From the NCBI GenBank assembly GCA_015680685.1, contig MNCI01001903.1, forward strand, positions 358,302 to 422,301: a stretch of 64,000 nucleotides of DNA, written 5' to 3'. Positions within the stretch are counted from its first letter, which is position 1. Every line of letters begins with the position of its first letter. Positions 33,084 through 47,251 of the stretch are shown here, in pieces. The translations under genes were made by a program, and so were the position numbers. Origin of the DNA: Gnetum montanum. Its lineage: Eukaryota > Streptophyta > Gnetopsida > Gnetales > Gnetaceae. A model generated the notes under the pieces. That model made no database searches. It saw only the letters and a program-made list of their open reading frames with translations, and was not told the origin of the DNA.

Positions 33084-36000
33084 TGTCTCATTTATTCATC
33101 TTTCATTTCTCATCTCTTTCCTTTCCATTCTATGCATTGTTATGGGTACTAAAAAGTTGATTAGGTAAAGTAAAGGATGAGATGTGGTGTCTAAGAGGAT
33201 GAACTCATATTTGATGCTAATGTCTTACTAGTTATTAAGAATCCACAAGTGTTCCATTAAGTGGCTTCACAAGGGTAGGAAAGATAAGTTCCTGCTATGG
33301 GAAGGATCCTATTATGAATTCTTGATGGCTTGGCATTATGAGCGAGTGATCTCAAGCTTATCTCTAAGGATGGTAGTGGTTGCATGGTATAAGGTACTCA
33401 ATTAATCTTCTATTTATATGGTTTTAAATCAATGAGCCTAATGTTTTGATAATGACTATTTCTTTTCACCTCCATTTACTACCCATGTACTTTGATTATA
33501 GATTAGATGTTTGACTAAGTCATACTTTATGTTCTTACATATCTTTGTCTGTTTGGTTGATGGTATCACATGTTTTAGAGCCTTTTGGCTTACTTAGGAT
33601 GCAAGATATGCATGTTCTTATCAATTCCTATGTTTATATCATTATTTTTTATGCTTATGTTCTTTTGTATGTGTATCTAATTTATGTTGTCCAAGGCTAG
33701 TGTCTCCTAACTTAATCATGGGGAAGAGACACAATTGGGTATGTATTCTTCAATTCATTCTTATATCATAAACCATACCAGTGTACATGCTTAGCATTCG
33801 ACTATGATTTTTTCTTGTTTTCTTTGGGAATCATACTTACCATTGCTTTTGTGCATGATTTTTTCAATGATGTGTTAGTGCTTAAAGAATTTAGATAATT
33901 TTTAGCATTTTTGTAGTTCAATATGTTTATGCAATTGCACTTTTCATACATGAGGCCCATGCAAAATTTGATTAGGAGATCTTAAGTCTTAACTTATGGA
34001 TTGATAAAAAGACAATACCCTTCAACTCCACCTTAAGAACACAAGTTTTCTCTAGAACCTAAAGGACCTCTCTCAAAATGTAGATCTGGTGGTTAAAATA
34101 TTATGCTCTCAAACTGCAAGTAGTTGGTATGCACAATAATCATTAGCTGAGTATGAGCCAAAAGATTTATTAGAGATTTCAATCAAGCCTAACGCATCTT
34201 TAGTTTTGCAAGCATGCAAGGGACTCTTCTTGTTAGTTACCACCCTTCAATCCTCTTCTTATAATGGAAATTTTGTATTGCATCATGTGTCAAAGTTATT
34301 TTTACATTTATAATTTTTCCACATTGACCTTGTTATGTATCGAGTCCTTATTTTGGTGTTTTAGGTTTTAAAACTATGGAACTTGCTTTACTCAATCATA
34401 TGAGAATGATGAGGTATCTAGTGGTAGTTTGTATATCTATTGTAAGCCTTGGACATTAGAAGTATTTCACATGCCTTGTGTTTTCAATCCTAGTGTGTTT
34501 GGTTAAGTTTTATGTCTCTTGAGTTTACACCCTTATTTTCTATGTGATGCTTCAACATTTTATGCTTGTTCTAAGTTCCTTAGTATGTTTCTAGCTTTGT
34601 TCAAGCATCCTATGACCCTTTTGGCATGTCTCATTGGCTTTTAGATTTTACCCAAAACTCGTATTTGGAACTATGATTTGGAGGATGCACTAACTATCCT
34701 ACGCTATTGTAGGGGTGTGACACACCCCTTCCTATCCTGGTTTAACCTACTTCACCTATAGTATAATTAGAATTGGTTTGAATTGCATTGATGAACCTCT
34801 ATTGATACCTGGGCATTAGTAACCCTTTACTATTACATTGTGAGAACTATAAATATCTAGAATGAGCTATCATACATATCTTAAGCATAACTTTGATTCC
34901 ATTTGATCTTGTGATGTTTGGTTTGGATGGAGAGCTCTTCCTTCCTGACATAAGTTGATTACATTCCTATTTTTAATATCTCTATGTTTTGAGTCATCAC
35001 TTTCAAAAGTGCAGCGAGACTCTATTAGAGTCCTACATTGTTTATGTAGGCTAGGACTATTTGGCTAATATGGTGTCCAATGTTTGCACAGTGAATAAAA
35101 CCTATGGTTTTTTCTTTGTTTGAAATTATTAATATCTTAAAACATAAAACACTAAAAATATTTATTTCATTTCCATTTCATTGAGCTATAATTATTCATC
35201 CTTATCCAAGGAGTTCACAACTATATGGCATGGTTTTGGGTCATCAAGATTATGACTAAGAATCATTTATCACTTTTTGTATATGGTGTTGCACTTTTCC
35301 TATAAGGGATGGAAACACATGTAAGAAATTATATGTATTGCACTTCCATATGTTTAATTATGATGTGTATGTATTTATTATTATTATTTTTATATTCATA
35401 AACTACATAAAAATTATAAAACATAAAATTATAAATATTTTCTTCTTAACTCTCTACCATTGAAACATAGGTATTCATTGTATTATGTGTTCCATACCAT
35501 CTTTTATATTTCTTGAATGCAATGATATACATGAGTATTCTTGGTGATCCATTTAACATAGTCTTTGAAGCTTATGATCAGATCACACTACATTCTATAT
35601 AATATAATCCCATGACTTACAATTGATGGGATCCTTATCAAAAGTCCTTAGAATATAAATAAAACATATTAGCTCCAACAAGAGCCTTATAATTGGGATA
35701 ACACTATTTCTATTATTATTATAACCTACACCCCACAACAACCTCCAATGATAAGCAGAGCTACCAACTTCACTAAGAACCTCACGAATTAGTAGGTACA
35801 ACAACTGCTCTTAAATGAACCAAATATTTTTGATCTTTCTCTCTCTCTCTCTCTCCTAGTTTTAAAAAACAAAAATAATAGAAATGAGTATAAATAAAGT
35901 AACTAAGAAAATTCGTGCCCCTACAAGCAAATCAATTCATGAGAAAAGTTAAATTTTTATTAGTTGATATGAAGAGACTTATCTATGAAATATGATGCAA

Positions 36001-39000
36001 GACCATACTTAATAACTAGAACATTCACGACAACTACCTTTAGCAAAGGAATGGAATTATGATGTTTCTAGAATCTTGCAATTTATTCCTAAGTTTTAGA
36101 ACTTAAAATTATGAAGTCTTAAATTAAGAATAAAGTAAAAGTTAATGGATATGTTTTTCATATTCTTATTAATTAGTTATGTCAAAATAACCTTTTTTCT
36201 TTATTCATATAAAAAAAGACCATAATTACAAATAGCCTAATAACTAACTAACCTTGACAAATGATTGAATATTCTATAATATTGTATAATATATTATAAA
36301 ATTGTATTATTTGATACTCTAATTGAATATATGATCATTTTATTTTAATCCCAAATTGCTAGGATTTTAGTTGAGATTAGGAAAGGTGAAAAGATGATAA
36401 TGTCTTCAATAAGTGCATGGTTTTTCTCCAAGAACTTTAGTTTCCTTACACAATAGAAATAAAATCCTTCAAATGAAATTAAAATGATAAGACAAGAAAC
36501 AACTAAAAGAAGTCACTAGAAAGATAATATTGAATTAAATTTCAAATCCTCAAATCATTAGATAAGTGAGTTGGCACCTAGTTAATGACATGATTCTTAA
36601 TCAACTATGTAATGTTGAGCAATTTCCAATATCCATTTAAACCTCTTCATTATAATCATCTAGAAAATCATGATGGGGTAAGCTCAAGATCAAGTTAGGA
36701 ATTGAACATTAGGGTATTGCATCTTAAGTCACTAAAACTTAGGATAGGATAATCCTAGAGATTATTAGTCAAGACCCTAGTGTGAAGCAAACCTTGTGAG
36801 GGTGTGGTCCTAATTCATATTAGGCTTCATTCAACTAATTTAATAAGCTACTTACATTTTTAATCCATTTAGATCTATAGAAAAAAGAAATAACCACAAA
36901 CCAACAATAACCTAAGGTATTAGCAAGAATCAATGAGAAACTTCCTATACCTTTAGATTTAGAAGGGAAAAGTGAATAAGGAGATATCTCCAGTTATAAC
37001 TAACACAAGAATGTGTAGTGATCATATTCCTTTTAAAAATACACAAAAATTACAAATCACTATCCTTTATAGGGACAGTGATTCCAAGCAACCAATGTTA
37101 CAAACTTAACAACCAATAAACCATTGCTAGATGTGGTTGCGAAGAGGTCAACTAGCAATCATTAATCTTTGGGATGTAATGGAAAGAATGTCATTAACTG
37201 TTGCTAACCCTAGGCTAACTAATGGTCAAAAATTTTACCAATAAATGAAAATAAAAATGATGCAGATAGAACCACAAAAAACACTAATTTGAGGAAATGA
37301 TTGAAGATGAGGCTGAGTCTCTCACACATGATAGGAATTAAAAGCATAAGCTATAAGAAGCATCATGCATAGGAACTCAAAGTTATGAAGTTTTGACATA
37401 TTTTTTCCATCCATTTTCCTCTTGAATAAGATGTTTTAAGTAATGATGATGTTGAAAACTTGCAATGACCATGGGCTAGTAGTTCGTTAAGTCATTTTAG
37501 CATTGTTTCATCTAAATAAGAACAAAAAAAACAATGTTTAGATAAATGAAGGGTAATCATCAAATACACACTTACCTACCATGAAATGGAGTTCGTTGAT
37601 TAGTACAATATGCCCAATCCCAAAATTTCAATATTTCTTAGAAATCAAGAAATGAGTTTCTTCATTTCACCAAATGGAAGCTGATACGTTACTAAAGATT
37701 TTTAGCAAGTTTGGCTATTGGTAGAAGTCATGGTAAATAAGAATGTTGCTATAACTGAAGGACCATGCCCACTATTATTGAAGCCACAATTGGAAGCCAC
37801 CACCTCACTTTTATAAAATCAAAGGTCCTATGTGACTAGTGCATTGCATTACTAATACATTGGATTATGGTCCTTTGATGTGCAAAGAAGTCAAGTATAA
37901 TGTGATGCCACTAGAATGGAAAACACTACATCATGTATTTGATGACCAATTTGATTCCATGATCACATACTAGCCACATCATAGACCTTGAGATGCAATT
38001 CATAGTAGCCATAACAAAGAAGAAGCCTCTAAAGTACACCTTCACTGGAATGTAGTTTTTGTAGTAATAATTGCACATCAAGAAGCTTGCTAGGAAGGGG
38101 TAGCAAGTTCATGTTTATTTTCTATTTGCAGTGCATGCCCTATTATGCTACAATGAAGTTTTAATTCCAAATAGGGCTAAATTTTGGGATATGAAGTGGG
38201 AAATAATAGGGCATCTAACCTACCTAGGAATCACCCCATTAACAATGAGGCCACTACCAACACTAGCATCTTATCTGTTAGAATAAGATATGGGCACCAG
38301 TTCGACAAGTAGGTTCATTTCATAACAAACCTTGGAATAGATTTTGGGTGCCCTATCTATCATGAAAAAGGAATTTTGAAGAGGCAAATAGAAATCTAGG
38401 TCTATTTAGATGACATGACCACCCAATGGATGCATCGAATAATTTGTCCAACTATTCAAAAGATGATAGTACATCATCTTCTAATGAGAAGGACATTGAA
38501 ACTTTCAAGGCAACCTTTAGATCAGGAATCAATGAAGATTAAATGAGCAACCATGCATTAGATGTTGAATGTTACTTTTTTTTTAATAGTTGTGGGGCTA
38601 GGAATGCATCTCATATGTCTACTTTTTTCTTTTTCTGTGGATAAATTTTTCTTATCAATTGATGCACAAATGGTTTGCTCTTAAAACCTAAGAACTACTA
38701 AATCATTTTGTGTTGCTTACTATGAGAAGTAATATTTATTTTTTTAATAAAAGGAATGAATATTAAATGATAAAGTTAATTCTACATGTTCTATTTGATT
38801 CATAAAATGATATTCTTATGTACATCATATTTTTTATCATGAACTCTTACCTACTCACAAGCAGTAGCTTTTTACTTAATGGAAATGTAGAGTCTTGTTT
38901 ATGTCAAACCTGTCAGCCTTGAATTCTTAGTTTTGAGCTAATTGCTAATTTTTGCAATTAGCAATACATAATGATCATACTTCATATTTCATATTTTTGT

Positions 39001-41329
39001 CATCTAAGACTAGCAACATACTAGTTTAAGGTTATGATGAGTCTCATAGTGATGTGCAATTCGTGATAACAAAAATCTTAAGTTTTTACAATTTAATAAC
39101 ATTATGAGAACCATATGGAAAGAAATTTTATAACTTATGTATACAATTTAATCTTAAAAATAATGGCTAAAATTGGTAGTTAGTGTAGATAATGACTAGT
39201 CACTAGTTGTTCCAAATACAATGATCCATAGTAACATGGAATTTCTAAATTAGAACTAGTTGCTAACTACTCTAGGTTACAGGGCATACAGTGACATAAG
39301 TTTGAGGCTTAAACAATGAGCCAATAACCTCTTTTTTCAAATCCACTAGGCATGTAAAAAGAAGGATGGAACAACCAATTCTGGATGGATGAATAAATAG
39401 ATACATACCAAACATTTTAAATCTAAAAAATCAAAGAAGAAAGAGTATGACATTTTGCAACAAGTTCATAGGATTATGATGATTGATGATACTAAAATTA
39501 GAATTAAAAATGGTCATTAGATGTTTCATAGCTAGCTACTACTAGTGACCTAATCTAAATGTATCATTTGTATTTTTCTTAACTAATAGCTAGTTGTCCC
39601 AAGTGCACCTATGGCTAGTGATCCCTTATAAATTTAATTTTTATCATTACCTCAAGGACTTTTGGACCCCTTATACTCTCTTCCTTAGACTCTTTAACTT
39701 ATTCCACCTCCCTTTTTTCATGAGAAGTTAGAGACCTATTGAATTAAATGGTGTACAAGATTGAGGCTTCAACCTATGGATGTCCCATTAGCATTGCCAC
39801 TCAAGCACTTTCTACAAGGATGTAAGGCATGAGTCCTTAACTTGTGTAGTGGCATAGTTTACCATTTGATTCATACAAGGTTTATGATTTGATTCCTAGT
39901 TATCGGAGTTGATTATTAAATTGTATTATCATGGTTGATAGGTAACAACTATTGATTAGACAATATTTAAATTTAATAAAGGTACTTGATGAGTCCATTG
40001 GTCCATTGGTTTTTCTATATATGTTTTACTCATTTTACCCTTGGCACTCAAATATGACTCGCAGGTTTGCCACAAATGAGATGACATCCTACAATATCTG
40101 ATGCACCTAACCTAGTTTAGATTACACTCATCAACATATTTCATGTAAGGAATCAAGATATAGGAGGAGCTAGTAAAAGTCCAATCCATCCACTATAATA
40201 CTTTGGCATATGTGGATAAATTAAACTAAACGTTTATAGACTTGAAGGTCCAAGGACCATTAACTACTTCATTCTAGAAGCAATTTGAAGAATAAAAAAG
40301 GATAATTTTTGCATTTATAACAAGAGGAAAGCAAGATATAAAGGAACTTTTTTTGCTAAAAAAATTCTAAAGATCTTCCACCTACCATAATTAATGTTAT
40401 ATTACTGCAATTGGTAGAAGAGAAAAATAAAGAGTTATAGATTAATGTGATCTCAATAATTGAAGATCTAAACAAGGTGAACTATGTAAATTAGGAAAGA
40501 TCTTAATATTCAAATTAAAACCAAGGAAAAGTCTTAGAAAGAGAAGGAGACAATTCTAAGAGATCTCAAAGCTAAAAATAAGATCCATTAATTGCTTTAG
40601 CAAGTAAAACCATCATTAGTTTTTGTGCAAATTGCTACATGAGTTTATAAGCTCTTAAATGTTTTAATCAGTAATAATATAGCTATTCCAATTACTCCTT
40701 TAACCATACAATAAAACTAAAGATCATGGTCTCTACATCTTCTTCCCTTGCATCTTCCTCTTCTACTCCCCCTTAATCTTTCACAGTTGTAAAGGAAGTA
40801 TCTCAACCCCCCTCTTTTCAAATCATGGAGGAGTAAAAAATTTATGATGATTCTAAACTCCATGAAGTTGATGTTGTATTAAATTTTAAGCTTGATAAAT
40901 AAAGTAATTAATGATTTCCAATAGGTTTTGTTAAGTGAACTTATGAAGATCTGTGGCTTCTTGTGATTTTCTATCTCAATTTTGTTATGTATTTACAATT
41001 TATTATGTTATCCACATCTCAAAGAGAAATATCCACTATAATTATTTTTCTATAGAAGTTGCTTTATTGTCCATTTTAAGGAACAAATGTTAGATTAAAG
41101 ATATAACCAAGAAAGTTCAATAAATAGAAAACTATAATCATCAAAATGTATGTTGAAAATTCTAATAAATGGCTTCACTAGCTTGAGAAAATATATAAGT
41201 TTTCTATTATACTCATGGTTTCCAATATCATAAATGTAAATAGAAGAGGGACCTTCAATTGGCATAATTTAAGTTTCCTTTAACTGTGATATTTATGAAC
41301 ATAATTTTTTAAGCATCATATCATCATCA
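33084..41329. other. AT-rich region without recognisable genes
   Basis: More than 8 kb of AT-rich, stop-dense sequence. I find no retroelement domain, gene or tRNA. Minor items are a perfect 8-1-8 palindrome at 34712-34728, a (CT)n microsatellite at about 35838-35857, A/T-only stretches near 36280, and one protein-like run of about 60 codons at 38090-38290. It is probably decayed repeats. Confidence 0.6.
34712..34728. repeat. Perfect inverted repeat ggggtgtg-a-cacacccc
   Basis: Eight bases and their exact complement flank one A. The halves look like LTR termini of the kind gggtgtgaca and tgtcacaccc, but no LTR body is recognisable on either side. Confidence 0.7.
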
Positions 41330-41333
41330 TCAT
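41311..41333 (-). repeat. ATG-repeat tail at the LINE 3' end
   Basis: The minus strand reads about five ATG/ATGA units directly after the last LINE-like coding. RTE-clade LINEs typically end in a short tandem repeat rather than poly(A). Confidence 0.5.
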
Positions 41334-43690
41334 ACTAGTCTTGTTCCAATAAAATATGATTGGCTACATGAGTTATTTTTCTCCATTACCTCTATAAAGG
41401 GCTAGATCTTTGTTTATTTATAGTTTCTTCAAATCATCTTAATTTATTTTTCATATGTCCCTCTTTAATCTTTCTTTTGGTGGCTTTCCTAAAATAATGA
41501 TGTAGCAACAATGATTTATAGACTCCTTGTCAAATCTTCTTTGCACATGTCCAAACCATCTAATCCACCATTCCTATATCTTATCTAAAATAGAATCCAC
41601 TCCAAGTCTATCTCTGATACATGTGTTATGTAGTTTATCTCTTCTAATAACATTCAGCATCCATCAAAGCATTCACATTTTTGCCACACACGTTTTTTGT
41701 TCATGCCTCTTTTGTATTGCCCAACATTTAGTATTATATAAGATAGTTGGCTTAATTGCTATCTATAAAATTTACCCTTCAATTTTATTAGGATTCCCTT
41801 ATCACATAGAACATCACTAACTTATCCTCATTTTGACCATCCTGCCTCAATTTCATTTCTTATAGCTTTATCAAATTCACTATATGATTGGAGGATTGAT
41901 CCTAGGTACTTTTTTGCCTTGAATTATCATTTCTATTTTACCATTATTTATGCTATTATTAAAATTACATTCCATATATTCTATCTTACTCCTACTAATT
42001 TTAAAACCTTTTGGTTCTAGATCATATCTCTACTTCTCCATTTTAGAACTAATATTTTCTCAAGCTATATCCACCAACACAATATCATCCATAAATAGCA
42101 TACACCAAGGGATTTGATCTTGTATTTCCTTTGTTAATTCATCCATAGTAAAGGCAAATAAGTACGAACTAAGTGCACATCTTTGATATAGACCTACTAT
42201 AACTAGAAAATCATATGTTATTCCATAAGTTATTCTAATTTTAGTAGTAGCTCCTTCATATATGTGTTGACTCACTTTAATATATTTATCAAGGATGTTT
42301 TTTCTCAACAAGGTCCACTAAATAATATGTCTAGATACTTTATAATATCATTGTTCCAAGTCAATGAAGATCATATGTAGATTTTTTCTATGTTTTCTAA
42401 GTTTCTCCAACAACCATAGTAAGAAAATAGCCTCTATAGTAGGCCTCCCTCACACAAATCCAAACTCATTTTCTAATACTAGTGATTCAAGTTTGAAATG
42501 CTACTCTATGACTTTCTCCCAAAGCTTCATAGTATGGCTCATTAGCTTGATCTCTCTATAGTTTGTACAATTTTGTAGATCTTCTTTATTTTTATAAATG
42601 AAAACAACAAAGCTTTTTCTCTAATGTTTTGGTATTTATTCATTCTTTAAAGTTTTGTAAAATAATTGTGTTAGCCAAGAAACTAATATGTCTCCTAATA
42701 ATTTCCAAGATTCTGTAGGAATGTTATCTAGTCCAATAGCTTTTTCATTTTCCATCTTTAATAAGATTATCTTCATCTCAGAGAAAGAAAGTTCATTAAC
42801 TAAAATAAAATTTGGTTCTTCTTCTTGGATTTCTTTTCTTGGAAACTCTTCATTTAATAATTCTTCAAAATAATGTTTTCACTTATCCAAAAATTCATCG
42901 TCTTTTATCATAATCAATATCCTTACATTTTTTTTTGGTTTTTTCTTGTTGATAAATAGTTTTATCTCCTTCCTTTATTCCTAATTTCTTATAAAACGTA
43001 TCCAAGGTCTTAGTTTTGACTTTATCTAATGCTACAATTGCCTCCTTTGCCATTTTGTGTAATAGATTATTTTCTCTACTATTACTTTACTACCATTCCT
43101 TAAAGCATTTTTTCTTGGTTTGGATAACATGTTGTATTTCATCACTACACCATCATATCTCTTTTAGGATGTATATTCTTCCTTTTGTTTCACTCAAAAT
43201 GTTGTTTCTAATTTTCTAAATGTAACTTTTCATTTGACCCCAAATTAAATTTGCACAGTAATCCTAATTCTAGGTGCCTTCGTAAAGCAATTGTTATTTG
43301 AATAAGATGATGTTATCTTCCTTCAAATTCTAACATTTTATGCATATGGTCACTTTTCTCATGCTACCATTAAAAGCTTTGTATGGCTAAATCCATGACC
43401 ACTAGTTGATGTTAAGCTGCAAGACTTTCTCTAGGTATAACCTTGCATTCTTTGCACATGGCCTAGTCTCTTTTGTACAATAATAAATAATCAATTTATC
43501 CTTTATCCATACCACTCTTATATATAATTAAACATTTTGTCCTTGTATGTGTCTTGTCCCAAACCCAAATATAGAAGAAGAAGTGTTAGCATCAGGTTGA
43601 TAGCCAACTATAAAACTTTGCCAAATCTCATCGATGAGTTCTTTTTCAAACTTTAATTTTTCTAGCATAAATATAAGATTAAAGGGAAGC
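41330..43690 (-). mobile_element. RTE-type LINE fragment (RT and C-terminal region), decayed
   Basis: The minus strand reads, in order, a linker matching plant RTE-like elements (KKKCFKEW, HKMAKEAIVALDKVKTKTLD, FYKKLGIKEGDKTIYQQEK at about 43000-43180). The RT core follows (QHIYEGATTKIRITYG, LYQRCALSSYLFAFTMDELT, IPWCMLFMDDIVLVD at 42060-42311), then the C-terminal part (VAKMNMLRWMLNVIRRDKL, then WIRWFGHVQRRFDKES) at 41390-41760. The catalytic box is MDD. Pieces up to 43690 suggest the end of the endonuclease region; the 5' part is missing. Stops and frameshifts are many. Non-LTR elements copy themselves at a nicked target site. Confidence 0.85.
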
Positions 43691-44330
43691 AAGTTTAATG
43701 ATCTAATAAATCCTTCTGTAAGTTTTATCTAAACAAAGATTCTTGGATGAGAATTTTATAACCACAGAAAAGCTTTTATATAAAATAAAATTAAGATCTT
43801 ATTAGATAATTTTTCTACATTAAGTTTGAGGAAAAGTGTTAAGGATTTTATGTTGAACATCAATCTCCGCATGAGTTATACATACCTAGATATATGACTA
43901 TGATGGTTTATATATTCAAGACTAATCATATTATTAGATGATTATTTTATGACTATTAACTAAAGATGTATCCCTTGCTTAATTGAGTCTTAAAAAAGAA
44001 GTGACTATGAAAATTTCACACACACTTCATAGTCTAATGTATAGAGCCTAACTATTGACTCCAATCCTTACAATTATTAATTGTGATGTTCGCTCTTATT
44101 TCCACCTCATCTATACAAATATCTCTATCTTAGTATCTTATCTTTACATCGTATCTTACTATATTAACTATCTAACTTCATAACTCATGTTATCTTAGTA
44201 TATGATTAGATATTGAGATGACATTTTCATATTATTTCCTAGTTTATTATGACATGATATGTACTCATCCTAGGATCCTCAAATTCCTAACAATGAGAAG
44301 ATGCATGAGAAAAGGCATCACTTAGGGAAA
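43691..44330. other. AT-rich spacer
   Basis: This stretch between the LINE and element C is rich in atcttagtatct-like words, with no ORF or motif I recognise. Confidence 0.5.
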
Positions 44331-45157
44331 AAGGTTGTTAGACAAAATAACCATATGGATCAAACTACCTATAAGGATAGTGGTGAATAAGTGGTGGCAT
44401 CCTCCATGACTATGGATTTTATCACTACTATTAATATTTCTCTTGAGATTGAGAAGCCCCACTTGGATAATATTATTGTTGTTGGTAGAACTATTTGCAA
44501 TTGCCTTAAGGGTAAGGCAATCTCCATGGGATCTAGTTCTTGATGAACTTGGGATTTAAAGCATATGCCCCAAATTCTTGCAAGTGTATCATGATGGGCC
44601 AACATCCTTTGGAATGTACATATTGGTATAAATTGCACTTATATTCTCCTTCCAAGTTGAAATTAGCAACCTCTTTAACTACAATAGCTTTTGCTTTCTA
44701 TTTATACATGTCTCTTCTAGTTTCTTTCTTCTTCTTCTTTTCTTTTGCAAGTTCTTTCTTTATATTTTCTTTCATTATTTTTAAAGTGGTTGTAAATTTC
44801 TCAACCACAAAGTTCCACACATTCTCAACCTTGGCCACTATCTAAATATTTTTTGGATTACCTAAATTTTTTTTGGATTTCTTCTTGTATTAAATATTTT
44901 TCATTCCTTCTCTCACAAATATGCACATCCCTCTCATGAAAAAATGTATCTCCATTGTACTTATCTACATTTTTCCTCTTCTTGAATTCTTCTTCCTCTT
45001 TAGTTACCTCATCGATGATCTTATGGATCCAATCCAATGGGTTCACATATGTTATAATCTTTCTTAGACATAGATCCTAAGAGTCTCATGTGTTTTGTTT
45101 CATAGAACATTTATGATATATCTTACTTATGTCTATTGAGAGAAGCCATGGCCTAGT
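44331..45157 (-). pseudogene. Element C gag fragment (Athila-type)
   Basis: The minus strand matches the middle of element A's gag. The acidic and basic stretch at 44858-45046 (DEVTKEEEEFKKRKNVDKYN, HERDVHICERRNEKYLIQEE) corresponds to A at 24897-25130, and the zinc-knuckle neighbourhood near 44590-44630 to A at 24720-24790. The fragment then runs into the LTR at 45158 without a PBS or the first 1.4 kb of gag. Base use is more AT-rich than in A, as in an older copy. Confidence 0.65.
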
Positions 45158-46264
45158 TGATGAGCAGTGGAGTATCCAACACCCAACCATACAAGATACA
45201 AGTGTTCACGCACAATCTTGGTCCAACTTTGTAGATAAGGTAATGTGATTATACCAATAATTAGTTAGTGTGCATGATCATTGTCTTCCCATGTGAGCTA
45301 GTAAAATCAGTGCATATGGTTTAACTCACAATGAGGTATATTTGATATTGATGTTGTATTATCCATTATGCTCCTAATAACCATGAAGTAAAGGTAAAAG
45401 TTTCTAAATTTAAGTAATAGTAAAACAAATCTAAACTAGCGTATGTGATGAGTAGTTGGTCTTGATCTTCCAATCACACCTTGGACTTCATGCAACTAAT
45501 ACTGGGATTACCAAGTACTACACTATTGGGCATACCAAGTGATAGTACTAATGGGTTACCAAGTAGTTACACTTACATGCTCGAGATCAATTGTACTCAT
45601 TCTACTTAATGACATTAAAAGTAAATTGCAAGTAATTGTAAACATTGACTATGAAAATAATAAATAGTAAACTAATTAAAAACAAAAATGAAACTAAGTG
45701 TTGTTGTAATGATGGAAAGTAATCTCGATCTTTATTTCTGGTTATGCAATGCATCCAAGTACATCACACTCGAATAAAGACTCTGTTTAATCACTTAACA
45801 TCACACTGTGGGTACACAATGCCAAGTACTGAATTCAAGAAAACAAACTAAAAGAGTTCTATTACTAAGCTATCAAATCTATTGTGGATTCATGTGTCCA
45901 AGTGTTGCTTAGATAGGCTGGCATGCATCCCGTGATATCGTTTATACAATAACGTCTAGTGAGATACGAAAACGTATCTACGACATTGTAAATACAATAT
46001 TGTAACTATGATATCGTTGGCTCAAAATTTTTTGGATTTATCATAACCCCACGACTAATTGAAACTCATCCTCAAGTTAAAACAAAATAAGAATGGAGTT
46101 CCTTACAAAATTGGGAGGTAAATCAACATGACACTGACTTCTATATACATGACTCTCTAGTTCCATTGTGGAGTTTACAAAAATGAACATATGACATGAC
46201 AATTTTGATAAAGAATGAAAAAAAAATCTAGCAAGGTTGAATGTAGCCTTATGTTGTTCCAGTT
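45158..46264 (-). repeat. Element C 5' LTR, partial
   Basis: It starts tgatgagcag and follows element A's LTR through tgggttaccaag, ctcgaataaagac and cactgtgggtacaca, a diverged gatatcg palindrome zone, and ccccacgacta (shared with A at 251-260). Its U3 is cut at 46264 by element F. Confidence 0.7.
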
Positions 46265-46444
46265 TGTCACATTCCCATTTCCAAATGATGTTGTTAACTA
46301 ATGAAGATGGTGTCTCTTCATAACAAGTGTTATTGTTATCTTAACAAGACCCGAAAGGGTAATTGTGATTAAAACCTAAAAAGGCATGTTGTAATAATGG
46401 ACGTGTCTCTTAAAGTAACCTTTATGGATTTTGCCTAAGGCATT
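46265..46444 (+). repeat. Element F 5' LTR, first 180 bp
   Basis: It starts tgtcacattccc and aligns base for base with 63084-63263; I count 22 mismatches in 180, 19 of them transitions. Element E begins at the next base; the rest of this LTR is at 56588-57012. Confidence 0.9.
46440..46444. repeat. Target site duplication of element E, left copy (gcatt)
   Basis: GCATT precedes E; ACATT follows E at 56583-56587. The uninterrupted F LTR at 63259-63263 shows the empty site as gcatt followed by tatacc, so the right copy carries one G-to-A change. Confidence 0.88.
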
Positions 46445-47220
46445 TGTTACACCCCACCCAGAGCTAGTAGGTATGGTCATACGCTTATGATTTAGACATT
46501 GCATGTGGAGTCTTGGTGGCTTTTTAGGGACTAGTTAATGTATTTTATATGTTATGAGGCTTTATTTTTTATTATGATTATGATGTCTTTGCATGCTTAA
46601 TTAATGTGATTATGTACACTAGCCCTATGTGATGTGTTAGATAGGTGATGTTGCTGGCAAGGGTGTGGGATTAGGGTACAAGAGCACTAATCTAGTATGT
46701 TTTATGCTTTATGTGTGACTTTAGCATGTAGGCATTTGTACTACAGCACTTTGTTGCATGATGTTTAAGTGTGGTTTTGACATGTGAATGTGTAGAGGAT
46801 ATGATAAAGATCTCATAGGTTCAAACAGATTTTGATTTGGAGTCTTGGTGTGTTTGTTACACAAGTTTAAAGTTGATGGTATTAGTTGCTAAAATGAAAA
46901 ATAAAAATAACTTATAAAAATTGTTTTTGAAAAATAATTTTAAAAATTTAAATGAAAAAGAAAAAGAAAAAGTAACTCATGTGACGTGAGGAGCGCATTG
47001 TTAGTTTTCTTTGTTTTAACATACATATAGGTTTTATGTTGATTTTTTTCTTTATTATTATGCTGACAACTCTTCTTGCCACCATCCAAAAGCATAAAGC
47101 AACATGGCCTAAACCTTTTTTTTCTTTCTCATAAGAGACCACCGCCTTTTTGCACCACCACACTCAATTTTTTGTTTGTTTTTGGCTATTTCACTGTTTC
47201 ATAAACAAAAATGCACTGGA

Positions 47221-47251
<31 letters not shown>

